64,000 nucleotides of DNA from Azoarcus sp. DD4 (GCF_006496635.1 NZ_CP022958.1:3658001-3722000), one strand, 5' to 3'. Shown: positions 31,579 to 41,262, numbered from the stretch's first letter. Notes: generated by a model not told the origin, from the letters alone. Made by a program: numbers and translations.

Positions 31579-33693
31579 ATGAATCGAAGACTGCCCTGGA
31601 TCCTGCTGCTGTTCGCCGCCTCGCTGCAGGCGGCCGACCCGGGCGCGGCGCGTGCACCGCTGCAGCCGGTACCGACGCAGGCGGAAACCGCGGCCATCAG
31701 CGCCAAACTGTTGTCGCGCTTCCATTACCAGGCCACCGCGCTGGACGACGCCTTGTCGGCGAAGATCCTCGACCGCTATCTGAAGGCGCTGGACCCGGAG
31801 CGGCTTTACTTCGTGCAGGCCGACATCGACCGCTTCGCCGCCTACCGCAACGCGCTCGACGACGCCATCCAGAAGCAGGATCTGAGCGTCCCCTTCGCGA
31901 TCTTCGCCCAGTACCAGGACCGCGTGCGCGAACGCCTGGCCGGCACGCGCGAACTGCTTGCCCGCGGCTTCGATTTCGACCGCGTCGAAAGCTACCGCTT
32001 CGTGCGTACCGACGAGCCCTGGCCGGCGTCCGAGGACGAGATGCGCGAACTCTGGCGCAAGCGCGTCAAGAACGACTGGCTGCGGCTCAAGCTCGCCGGC
32101 AAGGACGACAAGGCCATCCGCGAGACGCTGACCAAGCGCTACGACAGCGCGCTGACCCGCGCCGCCCGCACCAAGAGCGAGGACGTGTTCCAGCTCTTCA
32201 TGAACGCCTACGCCACCTCCATCGAACCGCACACCAACTACCTCGGCCCGCGCGCCTCGGAAGACTTCGAGATCTCGATGCGGCTGTCGCTGGTGGGCAT
32301 AGGCGCGGTGCTGCAGGAACGCGACGACTACATCGTGATCCGCGAACTGGTGCCCGGCGGCCCGGCGGCACGCTCGCAGCAGCTGGCGATCGGCGACCGC
32401 ATCGTCGGCGTCGCCCAGGGCGACGCAGCGCCGGCCGACGTGCTCGGCTGGCGGGTGGACGACGTCGTCACCCTCATCCGCGGCACCAAGGACACCCCGG
32501 TGGTGCTGGACATCCTGCCCGCCGACGCCGGCCCCGACGGCGCCCACAAGCGCGTGCGGCTGGTGCGCGACACCATCAACCTCGACAAGCAGGCCGCATC
32601 GAAATCGGTGATCGAGACCGCCGGCAACGGCGCGCCGCGGCGGGTCGGCGTCATCACCCTGCCGGCGTTCTACCAGGACGTGGCCGCCCGCAGCAGCGGC
32701 GGCGAATTCCGCAGCGCCACCCGCGACGTCGCCAGGCTGATCGCCGAACTGAAGACCGACAAGGTCGACGCCCTGCTGATCGACCTGCGCAACAACGGCG
32801 GCGGCTCGCTCGACGAGGCGATCAAGCTCACCGGCCTGTTCATCGACAGCGGCCCGGTGGTGCAGCAGCGCAGCGCCCAGGGCCAGATCCGCGTCGAGCG
32901 CGACACCGTGGCCGGCCAGGCCTGGGACGGCCCGCTCGGCGTGCTGATCAACCGCGCCTCGGCCTCGGCCTCGGAAATCTTCGCCGGTGCGATCCAGGAC
33001 TACGGCCGCGGCGTGGTGATCGGCGAACAGAGCTTCGGCAAGGGCACGGTGCAGACCATGCTCGACCTCGACGAGATGGCCCGCAGCCAGAAGCCCATCT
33101 ACGGCGAGCTGAAGATGACCATCGCCCAGTTCTACCGCGTCACCGGCGACAGCACCCAGCTGCACGGCGTCACCCCCGACATCCGGCTGCCCTCCTTGCT
33201 GGATGCGGAACGCTTCGGCGAATCCGGCTTCGACAACGCCCTGCCCTGGACACGGATCGCGCCGGCCCCTTACATGCCGGCCGGCCGCCTCGCCGAGCTG
33301 GTGCCGGCGCTGAAGCAACGCCACGACGCCCGCATCGCCGGCAGCGCCGAGTTCCGCGAACTGCAGGCCGACGTGCAGGAACTTGCCGCCCTGCGCAAGA
33401 AGCTGGACATCTCGCTCAACGAATCCGAGCGGCGCCGTGAGCGCGAAGCGCAGGAGCGCAAGCTGCAAAGCCGCGCGCAGGCCCAGGCCGACAGCGAAGC
33501 GCGCGACGATGGCCTGCAGGCCGACGAACGCAGCCTGGGGGCCGAACTGGCCGCCGAGCAGTCGCGCAAGAAGGCGCCCGACGTGCTGCTGGGCGAGGCC
33601 GCCGCCATCGTCGGCGACCTCGCGGTGCTGCAGCAGTCGGATAGCGGCATCGCCGCCCGTGAACGCCGCCCGGCGGCCGGCAAGCTCAACTAG
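31579..33693 (+). CDS. prc: Carboxy-terminal processing (tail-specific) protease
   Basis: The 704-residue protein has a signal peptide (MNRRLPWILLLFAASLQAAD), the TSP N-terminal domain, a PDZ domain (about residues 240-330, GIGAVLQERDDYIVI... LAIGDRIVGVAQG), the S41 peptidase domain with IDLRNNGGGSLDEAI, nucleophile serine in RASASASEIFAGA and lysine in GEQSFGKGTVQTM, and a C-terminal DUF3340 coiled region. It degrades misfolded or tagged periplasmic proteins and trims others. The length fits E. coli Prc. It is a single gene. Confidence 0.92.
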   Translation: MNRRLPWILLLFAASLQAADPGAARAPLQPVPTQAETAAISAKLLSRFHYQATALDDALSAKILDRYLKALDPERLYFVQADIDRFAAYRNALDDAIQKQDLSVPFAIFAQYQDRVRERLAGTRELLARGFDFDRVESYRFVRTDEPWPASEDEMRELWRKRVKNDWLRLKLAGKDDKAIRETLTKRYDSALTRAARTKSEDVFQLFMNAYATSIEPHTNYLGPRASEDFEISMRLSLVGIGAVLQERDDYIVIRELVPGGPAARSQQLAIGDRIVGVAQGDAAPADVLGWRVDDVVTLIRGTKDTPVVLDILPADAGPDGAHKRVRLVRDTINLDKQAASKSVIETAGNGAPRRVGVITLPAFYQDVAARSSGGEFRSATRDVARLIAELKTDKVDALLIDLRNNGGGSLDEAIKLTGLFIDSGPVVQQRSAQGQIRVERDTVAGQAWDGPLGVLINRASASASEIFAGAIQDYGRGVVIGEQSFGKGTVQTMLDLDEMARSQKPIYGELKMTIAQFYRVTGDSTQLHGVTPDIRLPSLLDAERFGESGFDNALPWTRIAPAPYMPAGRLAELVPALKQRHDARIAGSAEFRELQADVQELAALRKKLDISLNESERRREREAQERKLQSRAQAQADSEARDDGLQADERSLGAELAAEQSRKKAPDVLLGEAAAIVGDLAVLQQSDSGIAARERRPAAGKLN

Positions 33694-33707
33694 GCCGCCA
33701 CGCGCTA

Positions 33708-34658
33708 TCAGTCGCCGCGGAAGGCCTGCCGCCAGGCCAGCGGCGACACGCCGAAGGCGGCACGGAAATGATGCCGCAGCGACACCACCGAGCCGAAGCC
33801 GGCGAGCAGCGCGATGCGCTCGACCGGCTGGTCGGTGCTCTCCAGCAGGCGCTGGCTGAAGGCGAGCCGTTCGCGCAGCAGCCATTCGCCGACGGCGCCG
33901 CCGGTCAGCTGGCGGAAATGGCGGGTGAAGCTGCGCCGGCTCATCAGCGCCCGCGCCGCCAGGCTATCGAGATCGTGCGGCAGCGCCAGGTTGGCCCGCA
34001 CCCAGTCGATCAGTTCGCCGAGGCGGGAATCGCGCGCGCTGCCCGGCAGCGGCTGCTCGATGAATTGCGCCTGCCCGCCCTGCCGGTGCGGCGGCATCAC
34101 CAGGCGCCGCGCCACCCGGTTGGCCGACTCCACCCCGTAGCGGCCGCGCAGCATGTGCAGGCAGCAGTCGATGCCGGCCGCGGTACCGGCCGACGTGGTG
34201 ATGTTGCCGTCGTCGACGTAGAGCACGTCGGCATCGAGCCGGACAGCGGGGTAGCGCTGCGCAAAATCCTCCGCATAGGCCCAGTGGGTGGTGGCGCGAC
34301 GGCCGTCGAGCAGGCCGCTCTCGGCCAGCACGTAGGCACCCAGGCACAGGCCCACGACCTGCGCCCCGCGCTCGTGGGCGGCACGCAGTCGGTCGAGCAG
34401 CGCCTGCGGCGGCCGTTCGGCCGGATCGCGCCAGCTGGGCACGATGACGGTATCGGCATCGCCCAATGCATCCAGCCCGTGGGCCGTGCTCACGGCAAAG
34501 CCGGCGGTGGTGGCCAGCGGCCCGGCTTCGGCCGCGCACACCCGCAGCTCGAATGACGGCGTGCCGGGATGCGGATCGCCGAACACCACGCAGGGCACGG
34601 ACAGGTGGAAGGGGCTGATGCGGTCGAAGGCGACCACCGCGATCACCGGTTTGGCCAT
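33708..34658 (-). CDS. GlxA-type transcriptional regulator (DJ-1/PfpI + AraC)
   Basis: The 316-residue protein has an N-terminal DJ-1/PfpI-like domain (about residues 5-170, with VVGLCLGAYVLAESGLLDG and THWAYAEDF) and a C-terminal AraC domain with two helix-turn-helices (LDSLAARALMSRRSFTRHFRQ and VERIALLAGFGSVVSLRHHFR). It is divergent from the isochorismatase gene, which is its probable target, across 126 bases. Confidence 0.9.
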   Translation of the reverse strand: MAKPVIAVVAFDRISPFHLSVPCVVFGDPHPGTPSFELRVCAAEAGPLATTAGFAVSTAHGLDALGDADTVIVPSWRDPAERPPQALLDRLRAAHERGAQVVGLCLGAYVLAESGLLDGRRATTHWAYAEDFAQRYPAVRLDADVLYVDDGNITTSAGTAAGIDCCLHMLRGRYGVESANRVARRLVMPPHRQGGQAQFIEQPLPGSARDSRLGELIDWVRANLALPHDLDSLAARALMSRRSFTRHFRQLTGGAVGEWLLRERLAFSQRLLESTDQPVERIALLAGFGSVVSLRHHFRAAFGVSPLAWRQAFRGD

Positions 34659-34784
34659 GGGCGCACACCTGAAGGCAGAAATGGACTTGGCCCGATGTTA
34701 TCGGTTTTTGTCTTTCGGGCCACTCGTGGCGCCGGCGCGGCAGGCCAATAATCGCTCCACCCAAGCCAACAAGGAGCCCCGAAA

Positions 34785-35291
34785 ATGAAACGCGCCCTGA
34801 TCGTGATCGACCTGCAGAACGACTACTTCGCCGACGGCGCCTTCCCGCTGTGGAACGCCGATGCGGTGCTGGAGCGGACGGTGGCGGCCATCGGCCGCGC
34901 CCGGGCCGCCGGCATCCCGGTGATCCTCGTCCAGCACATCGCCGCCGGCCCTTCGCCGCTCTTCGTCAAGGACAGCCACGGCGCAGAACTGCATCCGCGC
35001 ATCCGCGCCGCGGCGCCCGACGCGCCGGTAGTGGTGAAATCGCACGCCGACAGCTTCCTCGGCACCACGCTGGAAGCGACGCTGGCGCAACTGGGCATCG
35101 AGGAGATCCTGCTGTGCGGGATGATGACCCAGAACTGCGTCACCCACACCGCGCTGTCGCGCACGGCCGACAAGTACGCGGTAAAGCTGCTCGGCGACTG
35201 CTGCACCACCGTGAGTGAAATCCTGCATAAGTTCGCGCTCAGCGCAATCGCGCCGCGCACGCCGGTAGTGAGCTGGGAAACCGCGTTCTGA
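34785..35291 (+). CDS. Isochorismatase-family cysteine hydrolase
   Basis: The 168-residue protein has the Asp-Lys-Cys triad: D9 (IVIDLQNDYF), K85 (VVVKSHADSF) and C118 (GMMTQNCVTHTA) after a cis-peptide-type GM segment. Family members hydrolyse amides such as nicotinamide, ureidoacrylate or N-carbamoyl compounds. The specific substrate is unknown. Its divergent GlxA-type regulator supports control by a small metabolite. AAGGAG lies eight bases upstream of the ATG. Confidence 0.88.
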   Translation: MKRALIVIDLQNDYFADGAFPLWNADAVLERTVAAIGRARAAGIPVILVQHIAAGPSPLFVKDSHGAELHPRIRAAAPDAPVVVKSHADSFLGTTLEATLAQLGIEEILLCGMMTQNCVTHTALSRTADKYAVKLLGDCCTTVSEILHKFALSAIAPRTPVVSWETAF

Positions 35292-35296
35292 GCCCC

Positions 35297-35321
35297 CAGG
35301 GCCGGGCTGTGTCCGGCCCAG
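35297..35321 (+). terminator. Terminator-like hairpin
   Basis: GGGCCGG (35299-35305) and CCGGCCC (35313-35319) pair around GCTGTGT just after the isochorismatase stop. The T-tract is poor (CAGCGTTTCCC), so termination is only probable. Confidence 0.4.
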
Positions 35322-35428
35322 CGTTTCCCTGAGCGGCCGTGCAAGGGCCGTCGGGGCGCCTGCTAAGATGATGTGCCCGGAGGAGATCCGCCGCGACCGG
35401 CCGCAGGGCCGGCGCGCACGGAGCACAC

Positions 35429-36223
35429 ATGACCAAACCGATACGCGCCCTCGAACGCGGGCTCGAAGTGCTGCATCTGCTGCGCCAGCACGAGGGCCGC
35501 TCCTTGCAGCAGCTGCATGAAGCGTCTGCGCTGCCCAAGCCGACCCTGCTGCGCATCCTGCACACGCTGGAAGCCGGCGGCCTGGCCTGGCGCGCAATCT
35601 ACGACGGCCAGTGGCGCTGCAGCGTGATGCTGACGCTGGGCGTGCGCCCGCCGGAGCGCTTCCTGCGCCTGGCCGAACTCGCCGCGCCCCATCTCGCCGC
35701 CCTGCAGCGCAAGGCGCTGTGGCCGTCCGACCTGCTGATCTACAACGACTACCGGATGGAGCTGGCGGAGAGCACACGGCGCCTCTCCGGCCTGTCGATG
35801 AACCCGCGCTACAGCCTAGGCTACCGGGTGGACCTGCTGCTGTCCGCCCCCGGCCGCGCCTGGCTGGCCTTCTGCGCCGAGGAAGAGCGTGCCGATGCGC
35901 TGCGCCATTACCACGCCCACCCGCCGGCCAATGCACGCGGCCGCGCGGTGCTGGCGCACGAGATCGACCTCATCCTGACGGAAACGCGCACCCGGGGCTA
36001 CGCGGTACGCGACGCCCGCTTCGGCGGCTCGGAGGACGACATCGCGGTGTTCGACGACGGCTTCGACGCGATTGCCGTCCCCATCCTCGCCGGCGCCCGG
36101 GTGCCGGGCTGCATCAACCTGGTGTGGCCGCGCCGCTACGGCCTGCGCGCCAAGGTGGTGGAAGCCCACCTCGAAGACATGCGCGCCACCGCGCGCGCGA
36201 TCGCCGAGAGCATCCCCGGCTGA
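35429..36223 (+). CDS. IclR-family transcriptional regulator
   Basis: The 264-residue protein has an N-terminal winged helix (RALERGLEVLHLLRQHEGRSL ... LPKPTLLRILHTLE) and a C-terminal effector domain (about residues 75-255, with the typical GLSMNPRYSLGYRVDLLLSAPGRAWLA). IclR proteins control catabolic genes in response to aromatic or small carboxylic acids. The neighbouring gene on the other strand encodes a sulfatase; a regulatory link is possible but not shown. Confidence 0.87.
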   Translation: MTKPIRALERGLEVLHLLRQHEGRSLQQLHEASALPKPTLLRILHTLEAGGLAWRAIYDGQWRCSVMLTLGVRPPERFLRLAELAAPHLAALQRKALWPSDLLIYNDYRMELAESTRRLSGLSMNPRYSLGYRVDLLLSAPGRAWLAFCAEEERADALRHYHAHPPANARGRAVLAHEIDLILTETRTRGYAVRDARFGGSEDDIAVFDDGFDAIAVPILAGARVPGCINLVWPRRYGLRAKVVEAHLEDMRATARAIAESIPG

Positions 36224-36256
36224 GCGCCCGCGGCGGCGCGCCGCCCCATCAGCCGC

Positions 36257-38008
36257 TCAATGGCCGGTGGCGCGCGGCGGCAGCGCCGCCTCGTGGGCCA
36301 GATCCTGGTAGTACTTGCCGGCGTTGCTGTAGCCCGGCCGGCTGGCCAAGCCTTCGATCTCCAGCGTGCCGGTCTCGGCCACGTACTGCTTCCAGTCGGC
36401 GAGCAATTCCTGCAGCCGGGCCGGATCGCGCTTGGCGAGATCCTCGCTTTCCGTACGGTCGCGGGCGATGTTGTAGAGCTCCCATTCGCCACTGCCCCAG
36501 GGCTGGTTGGCATAGACGATCTTCCAGTCGCCCTTGCGCAGCGCCTTGCGCCCGCCCAGTTCCCAGCCGACCACGTCCCGATCGCCGCGCACCTTGTCGG
36601 CCTTGCCCCGGAGATAGGCGAGCATGGATTTGCCACGCAGCGGCAACACGCTGCGGCCCTGGTATTCGGTGCCCGGATGGCGGGTGCCGGCCAGTTCATA
36701 GATGGTCGGTGCGACGTCGGTCACATGGGCGAAGGCACGCTTGATGCCGCCACCCACGCCCGGTCCCCAGGCAATCGCCGGCGCCGAGATGCCGCCCTCG
36801 TACATGAAGGACTTGTAGAGCTTGAACGGCGCCATCCCCACCTGCGCCCAGCCTGGCCCGTATTCGATGAAGGAACCCGGCTTGCCGGTATTGGCGGTGC
36901 TGTTGTCCATGTCCTTCTGGATCCACTCGCGGGTGCGGCCCACGTCGTACACCGAATTGCCGTCGGCGCCGTTGTCCGACATGAAGAACACGAAGGTGTT
37001 GTCGAGTTCGCCGCGCGCCTTGAGGTAGTCGAGCACCCGGCCGATCTGGCGGTCCATGTTCTCCACCATGGCGGCATACACCGTCATGCGGCGCGCTTCG
37101 GCCTCCTGCTCGGCCTTCGACAGGCTTTCCCACTTCGGCCAATAGGCGTGGCCTTCATACACCGGCGTGTCGGCCGGGATGATGCCGAGCTGCTTCATGC
37201 GCACCACCCGCTCCTTGCGCAGGGCGTCGTAGCCGGCCTTGTACCGCCCCTCGTACTTGCGGATGTCGGCCTCCGGCGCATGCAGCGGCCAGTGCGGCGC
37301 GGTGAAGGCGAGGTAGCCGAAAAAGGGTTTGCCGCTGGCTTCGTCGCGCTTGAGGTAATCGATCAGCTTGTCGGCGAAGGCTTCGGACGAGTAGAAGCCG
37401 TCGCGCGGGATGTCGATCGACCGGCCGTTCTCGCGGTAGATCGCCTTCGGTGCCTTGTTCGGGTCCGTCGCGACGATGCCGGACTGATCGCCCCAGTGGC
37501 TGGCGCCGCCCATCACCATCGCGTAGCTGTGCTCGAAGCCGCGCCTCGCCGGGCCGCTCTCCTCGGTCACCCCCAGATGCCACTTGCCCGCCATCGCGGT
37601 GCGGTAACCGGCATCCCTGAGCACCTGCGCCATCGGCACCACGCGCTCGTTGAGATAGCCCTCGTAGCCCGGCTTGCCGCGCTGCTCCGGGGTCATGAGC
37701 TCGGCCATGTCGCCGAAACCGACCAGGTGGTTGTCGCTACCGGACATCAGCATCGCCCGTGTCGGCGAACAGAAGGGCGAGACGTGGAAATCGGTCATTT
37801 TCACCCCGGTCTCGGCCAGCTTGTCCAGGGTCGGCGTGGCAATCTCGGCGCCGAAGGCACCGATGTCGGTGTAGCCGAGATCGTCGGCGACGATCAGCAG
37901 GATGTTGGGGCGGCGGGCAGCATCGGCGGCCACCGCCCCCGCCTGCCAGCCGGCCAGCGCCAGTCCGGTCATGCACAGTGCCGCCCACCTGCGCGATATG
38001 CGTTTCAT
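36257..38008 (-). CDS. Arylsulfatase (type I, formylglycine-dependent)
   Basis: The 583-residue protein has a signal peptide (residues 1-28), metal-binding D42-D43 in LLIVADDLGYTDIGAFG, and the sulfatase signature CSPTR with C80 to be converted to formylglycine. MAGKWHLG and FMSDNGADGNS supply the other active-site residues. It should act in the periplasm on sulfate esters. Its length and the C-terminal segment fit PAO1 AtsA-like enzymes. No formylglycine-generating enzyme gene is next to it. Confidence 0.9.
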   Translation of the reverse strand: MKRISRRWAALCMTGLALAGWQAGAVAADAARRPNILLIVADDLGYTDIGAFGAEIATPTLDKLAETGVKMTDFHVSPFCSPTRAMLMSGSDNHLVGFGDMAELMTPEQRGKPGYEGYLNERVVPMAQVLRDAGYRTAMAGKWHLGVTEESGPARRGFEHSYAMVMGGASHWGDQSGIVATDPNKAPKAIYRENGRSIDIPRDGFYSSEAFADKLIDYLKRDEASGKPFFGYLAFTAPHWPLHAPEADIRKYEGRYKAGYDALRKERVVRMKQLGIIPADTPVYEGHAYWPKWESLSKAEQEAEARRMTVYAAMVENMDRQIGRVLDYLKARGELDNTFVFFMSDNGADGNSVYDVGRTREWIQKDMDNSTANTGKPGSFIEYGPGWAQVGMAPFKLYKSFMYEGGISAPAIAWGPGVGGGIKRAFAHVTDVAPTIYELAGTRHPGTEYQGRSVLPLRGKSMLAYLRGKADKVRGDRDVVGWELGGRKALRKGDWKIVYANQPWGSGEWELYNIARDRTESEDLAKRDPARLQELLADWKQYVAETGTLEIEGLASRPGYSNAGKYYQDLAHEAALPPRATGH

Positions 38009-38149
38009 GTTCTGTCTCCTCGGTCTTGTCGTTTGTCCCGTCGCAGCGGGAGTGCCGATTTTTCCACTCAATCTCGAGACTTTGGCATTGCGCTGATGCT
38101 GTTCCGCCTGGTGGAACACGGCCATCCTGCTACCGGATGCTGCGTCCGG

Positions 38150-39190
38150 CTAATGCGGATGGCGGTGGTGAATGTCCGGGAAGTGGGGATGTGCATGCAC
38201 CAGCGGAGCATGCTCATGGCGATGATCGTGAGGCTCGCTGCCATCCCAGGGAAAGTCGTGGACGTGCTGATGATGTTCGTCGTGCACATGCGGATGGCGA
38301 TGCGCCATGGCGGCATGCGCGTGGCGGTGTTCATGGCGCTCGGTGAGGTGCAGCCAGACGCCGACGGCCATCAGGATGGCCGCCAGCCAGAACGCCGGCC
38401 CGATCGCCTCGCCGAAAAGGACGATGGCCAGGGCCGCCCCCATGAAGGGCGCCGTGGAAAAATACGCGCCGGTGCGCGCGGTACCGAGATCGCGCAATGC
38501 CAGCACGAAGAGCACCAGGCTGACACCGTAACCGAGCACGCCCACCGCCATCGCCGCCGCCAGGGTGGCGGCGGCCGGCAGCGTCGCGCCCAGCGACAGC
38601 GCGAGCACCGTATTCATCATGCCGGCGATCAGGCCCTTGCTGCCGGCGATGAAAAGCGCATCGGCCGCCGACACCTTGCGGGTGAGGTTGTTGTCCACCG
38701 CCCAGCCCAGGCAGGCCGCCGCAACCAGCAGCGGCCCGGCGCTCGCCTGCGCCGTCGCACCTGCCGCCGGCCACGATAGCACCGCGCCACCCGCAACGAT
38801 GGCGAGCATGCCGGCGACGATGCGGCGGTCGGCATTTTCGCGGAACACCAGCCACGCGATCAGCGCGGTCAGCACCGCTTCCAGGTTGAGCAGCAAGGAG
38901 GCCGACGCGGCGTCCGTGCGCGCAAGCCCGGCCATCAGCGCGACCGGCGCCGCGACGCCACCGGCGGCAATGCTGCCCATCAGCCACGGCCACTCGCTGG
39001 CCGACAGTCCGGAAGCGCGCCAGCCACGGTCGCGCAGCAGGCGTGCGCACACCAGGCCGAGGCCGCTGCCGAGGTAGAGCAGGCCGGCAAGCAGCACAGG
39101 CGAAATCCCGCCGATCAGCAACTTGGCGAAGGGCGTGCTGGCGCCGAACAGCGCTGCGGCAGCCAGGGCGTGGAGCACGCCGGCGTTCAC
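38150..39190 (-). CDS. DMT-superfamily (EamA) transporter with histidine-rich tail
   Basis: The 346-residue protein has ten predicted helices in two EamA repeats (residues about 1-145 and 150-290). After the last helix the C-terminal 60 residues are packed with histidine (HEHRHAHAAMAHRHPHVHDE and further), an unusual tail for this family that suggests binding of Ni, Co or Zn. Transport of a metal or a metal-linked metabolite is an inference. It appears monocistronic. Confidence 0.8.
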   Translation of the reverse strand: MNAGVLHALAAAALFGASTPFAKLLIGGISPVLLAGLLYLGSGLGLVCARLLRDRGWRASGLSASEWPWLMGSIAAGGVAAPVALMAGLARTDAASASLLLNLEAVLTALIAWLVFRENADRRIVAGMLAIVAGGAVLSWPAAGATAQASAGPLLVAAACLGWAVDNNLTRKVSAADALFIAGSKGLIAGMMNTVLALSLGATLPAAATLAAAMAVGVLGYGVSLVLFVLALRDLGTARTGAYFSTAPFMGAALAIVLFGEAIGPAFWLAAILMAVGVWLHLTERHEHRHAHAAMAHRHPHVHDEHHQHVHDFPWDGSEPHDHRHEHAPLVHAHPHFPDIHHRHPH

Positions 39191-39248
39191 GGGTTCGGCT
39201 CCCGGCCCCGGTGGCCGTGCCGATTCGCAAGCAGCGTCCGGCGCGGTG

Positions 39249-39515
39249 TCACTTTCGTCCGACCAGGTATTTCACCCCGGCCGGTCCGTAGCTTTCCGAA
39301 TGCGGCTGATCGGCACGCAGGTGGAACACCTCGCCGACGCCGTAGCGCCGCGCGCCGTCCGCGGCGACGACGGTGATGTCCCCCGCCAGGATGAGCGCAC
39401 GCGCTTCAAAGGGATGGGTGTGTTCGCCGAGCGCTTCGCCGGCCGGACGCTCCACCGTCACGAACTCGGTGAAACCGTCCTGCCTCAGCGCGGCCGCGAA
39501 ATCGTCCTCTTTCAT
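39249..39515 (-). CDS. Small cupin-domain protein
   Basis: The 88-residue protein is one cupin barrel: GEHTHPFEARALILAG (motif 1 with H-H-E) and VFHLRADQPHSESYG (motif 2 with H). It should bind one metal ion. The function is unknown; such proteins act as small dioxygenase-like or sensor proteins. It lies between the DMT transporter and the cytochrome gene on the same strand, with gaps of about 60 and 120 bases. Confidence 0.8.
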   Translation of the reverse strand: MKEDDFAAALRQDGFTEFVTVERPAGEALGEHTHPFEARALILAGDITVVAADGARRYGVGEVFHLRADQPHSESYGPAGVKYLVGRK

Positions 39516-39587
39516 CTGCCTTCCCCGCTATCCATCCTCCGTGAGGATAGCAAGCGCCGCTGCCCGCAGCGGCGACAAGGCTCACAT

Positions 39588-39617
39588 GAAAAGGCCGCCC
39601 GCACTGGCGGACGGCCC
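39588..39617 (-). terminator. Rho-independent terminator of the diheme cytochrome gene
   Basis: GGCCGCCCGC (39593-39602) and GCGGACGGCC (39607-39616) pair around a four-base loop. On the minus strand the hairpin is followed by TTTTCATG. It lies 20 bases after the stop of the cytochrome gene. Confidence 0.7.
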
Positions 39618-39636
39618 CTGCGAACGCGCGCCGGAC

Positions 39637-40686
39637 TTACTTGCCGGCCGCTGCGGCCTGCTGCGCCTTCACTTCCTCGGCATGCTTCGCCGCCATCTCG
39701 CGTGCCTTTTCGGCCAGCGGCGGGAAGGGGCCGTATTTGTGCTGGTCGGCCGGCGCGCCATCCACGTAGGGCGGAAAGGCCGCGTCGATCGGCTTGTTCC
39801 AGCGCGCCGGGAAGTCTTTCTCCAGATTGGCCTTGACCGGCCGCGGCTTGGACAGGATGTAGCCGGCGACGTCGAAGGCCTCCTCGTCGGAAAGCACCGC
39901 GGTCTGGTGATTCACGCCCTGCGGCATGTTGTGCTTGATGAAGCGCATCGCCGTGAGGATGCGGTTCATGCCGGCGCCGTTGTTGAAGGTGTCCTTGCCC
40001 CACAGCGGCGGGAACAGGTAACCCTGGGCATCGCCCGCCACGCCGTTGCGCCGGCCCTCGCCGTTCTCGCCGTGGCAGACCTGGCACTGCGCCTTGAACA
40101 CCGCCTCGCCGGCGACGAGGTCGGCGCGGCGGTTGGGCGCCTTCGAAGCCTTGGTGGCGGCGCCCTCGACCTCGGCGCCGACCGGAATGCCGCGCGACAG
40201 GAAGTGGATGTAGGTGGTGAAGGCCTTCATCTCCAGCGAGTCCAGCGGCAGCGGCTTGCCGTTCATGCTGCGCTCCATGCAGCCATTGACCCGCTCCTCG
40301 ACCGTGCTGAGCGCATCCTCACGGCCGCGGTACTGCGGAAAGGTGGAGGTGACGCCGACCCAGGGAATCGCGTACGGCTTGGTCGCCGACTCCTGGTGAC
40401 AGGAGGTACAGGCGAGGTTGTTGCCGGTATAGCGCATCTTCCTGTTCTTCACCTCGGGGCCGATATGGGCGAAGGTACGGGTCGCCAGTTCGTGGCCGTA
40501 ACGTGCGAGCTTGCCGTATTCGTCACCGGGCAGGCTGGCGACATCGGGCTGGGGCCGGTCGAACAGGCTGACCTTGCCCGCCACGATCGCAGCCGGCGCC
40601 TCGGCGGCCGCCTGGCCGTAGGCATTCGAACCCAGCGCCAGCATCATCGCCAGCGCCAGCACTGAAGTTGGCTTGGTATGTTTCAT
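39637..40686 (-). CDS. Diheme c-type cytochrome, TsdA-like
   Basis: The 349-residue protein has a signal peptide (VLALAMMLALGSNAYGQA) and two haem sites, CTSCH (about residue 92) and CQVCH (about residue 202). The segment VEERVNGCMERSMNGKPLP between them is characteristic of thiosulfate dehydrogenase (TsdA) and SoxA-like relatives. It likely oxidises thiosulfate to tetrathionate, or reduces tetrathionate, in the periplasm; the C-terminal 90 residues are unusual. ATG 40686 was preferred to the upstream GTG because it starts the signal peptide. Confidence 0.78.
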   Translation of the reverse strand: MKHTKPTSVLALAMMLALGSNAYGQAAAEAPAAIVAGKVSLFDRPQPDVASLPGDEYGKLARYGHELATRTFAHIGPEVKNRKMRYTGNNLACTSCHQESATKPYAIPWVGVTSTFPQYRGREDALSTVEERVNGCMERSMNGKPLPLDSLEMKAFTTYIHFLSRGIPVGAEVEGAATKASKAPNRRADLVAGEAVFKAQCQVCHGENGEGRRNGVAGDAQGYLFPPLWGKDTFNNGAGMNRILTAMRFIKHNMPQGVNHQTAVLSDEEAFDVAGYILSKPRPVKANLEKDFPARWNKPIDAAFPPYVDGAPADQHKYGPFPPLAEKAREMAAKHAEEVKAQQAAAAGK

Positions 40687-40858
40687 TGCATCGCTCCCAC
40701 GCATCGCCCGGTGGCTCCGGGCCTTTCATCTGATGACATCCATTTTTAGAATATCACCAACTTCTTATTATTTGAACGCGAACACACCGATCCCCTGGCG
40801 GGCTCGCGGCGATGCGCCACCGGCAGCCCGCATCGGCGTTGCGCGGGAGGACTTGCGC

Positions 40859-41116
40859 TCAGGGGAGCTTGGCGGCGACGCACTGGATGCCGGTCAGGCC
40901 CTTGCCTGCCGTCACCACCGTCTGGCAAGCCAATGTCTGGCGCGAGGAAGGTTCGTGAAACCACACCGTGCTGGTGTTGCCACTGGCCGCCACGCCGATC
41001 GGCAGATAACTGGGCGACACGTCCACCTGCGATCGCGCCGCCGGCGCCACCGACACCGCGAGGACCAGGCCGGCAATCAGGGCCACCGCCGAGAGACGTA
41101 CGATCTTCATGTTCAT
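40859..41116 (-). CDS. Small exported protein, unknown
   Basis: The 85-residue protein has a signal peptide (IVRLSAVALIAGLVLAVSVAPAARS) and a mature part of about 50 residues with two cysteines (TLACQTVV, GIQCVAAKLP), which might form a disulfide. No family is recognised. GGAGG lies five bases upstream of the chosen ATG; a second ATG two codons later is also possible. Confidence 0.6.
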   Translation of the reverse strand: MNMKIVRLSAVALIAGLVLAVSVAPAARSQVDVSPSYLPIGVAASGNTSTVWFHEPSSRQTLACQTVVTAGKGLTGIQCVAAKLP

Positions 41117-41262
41117 GCCTTCCTCCATACGCTTGCGGACGCCAGGGCCGAAGGCAAGGCGCCGGCGCGCCCGGGCCGGCTACCTCGTCCTGCATATGGA
41201 CGCAGCTTAGTCGCCACAGGCGCGGCATGACAGCCCGCGGTGCGAGCCGGCAGGTGGCAGGT

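Noticed and set aside
31573..33885. 770-codon minus-strand frame opposite prc
   Set aside because: Composition is typical of an antisense frame in high-GC DNA and it lies entirely over a well-supported protease gene.
39541..39590. Short GC hairpins after the cupin gene start as a second terminator
   Set aside because: Arms are short and there is no T-tract in either direction; the strong hairpin at 39593-39616 accounts for termination.
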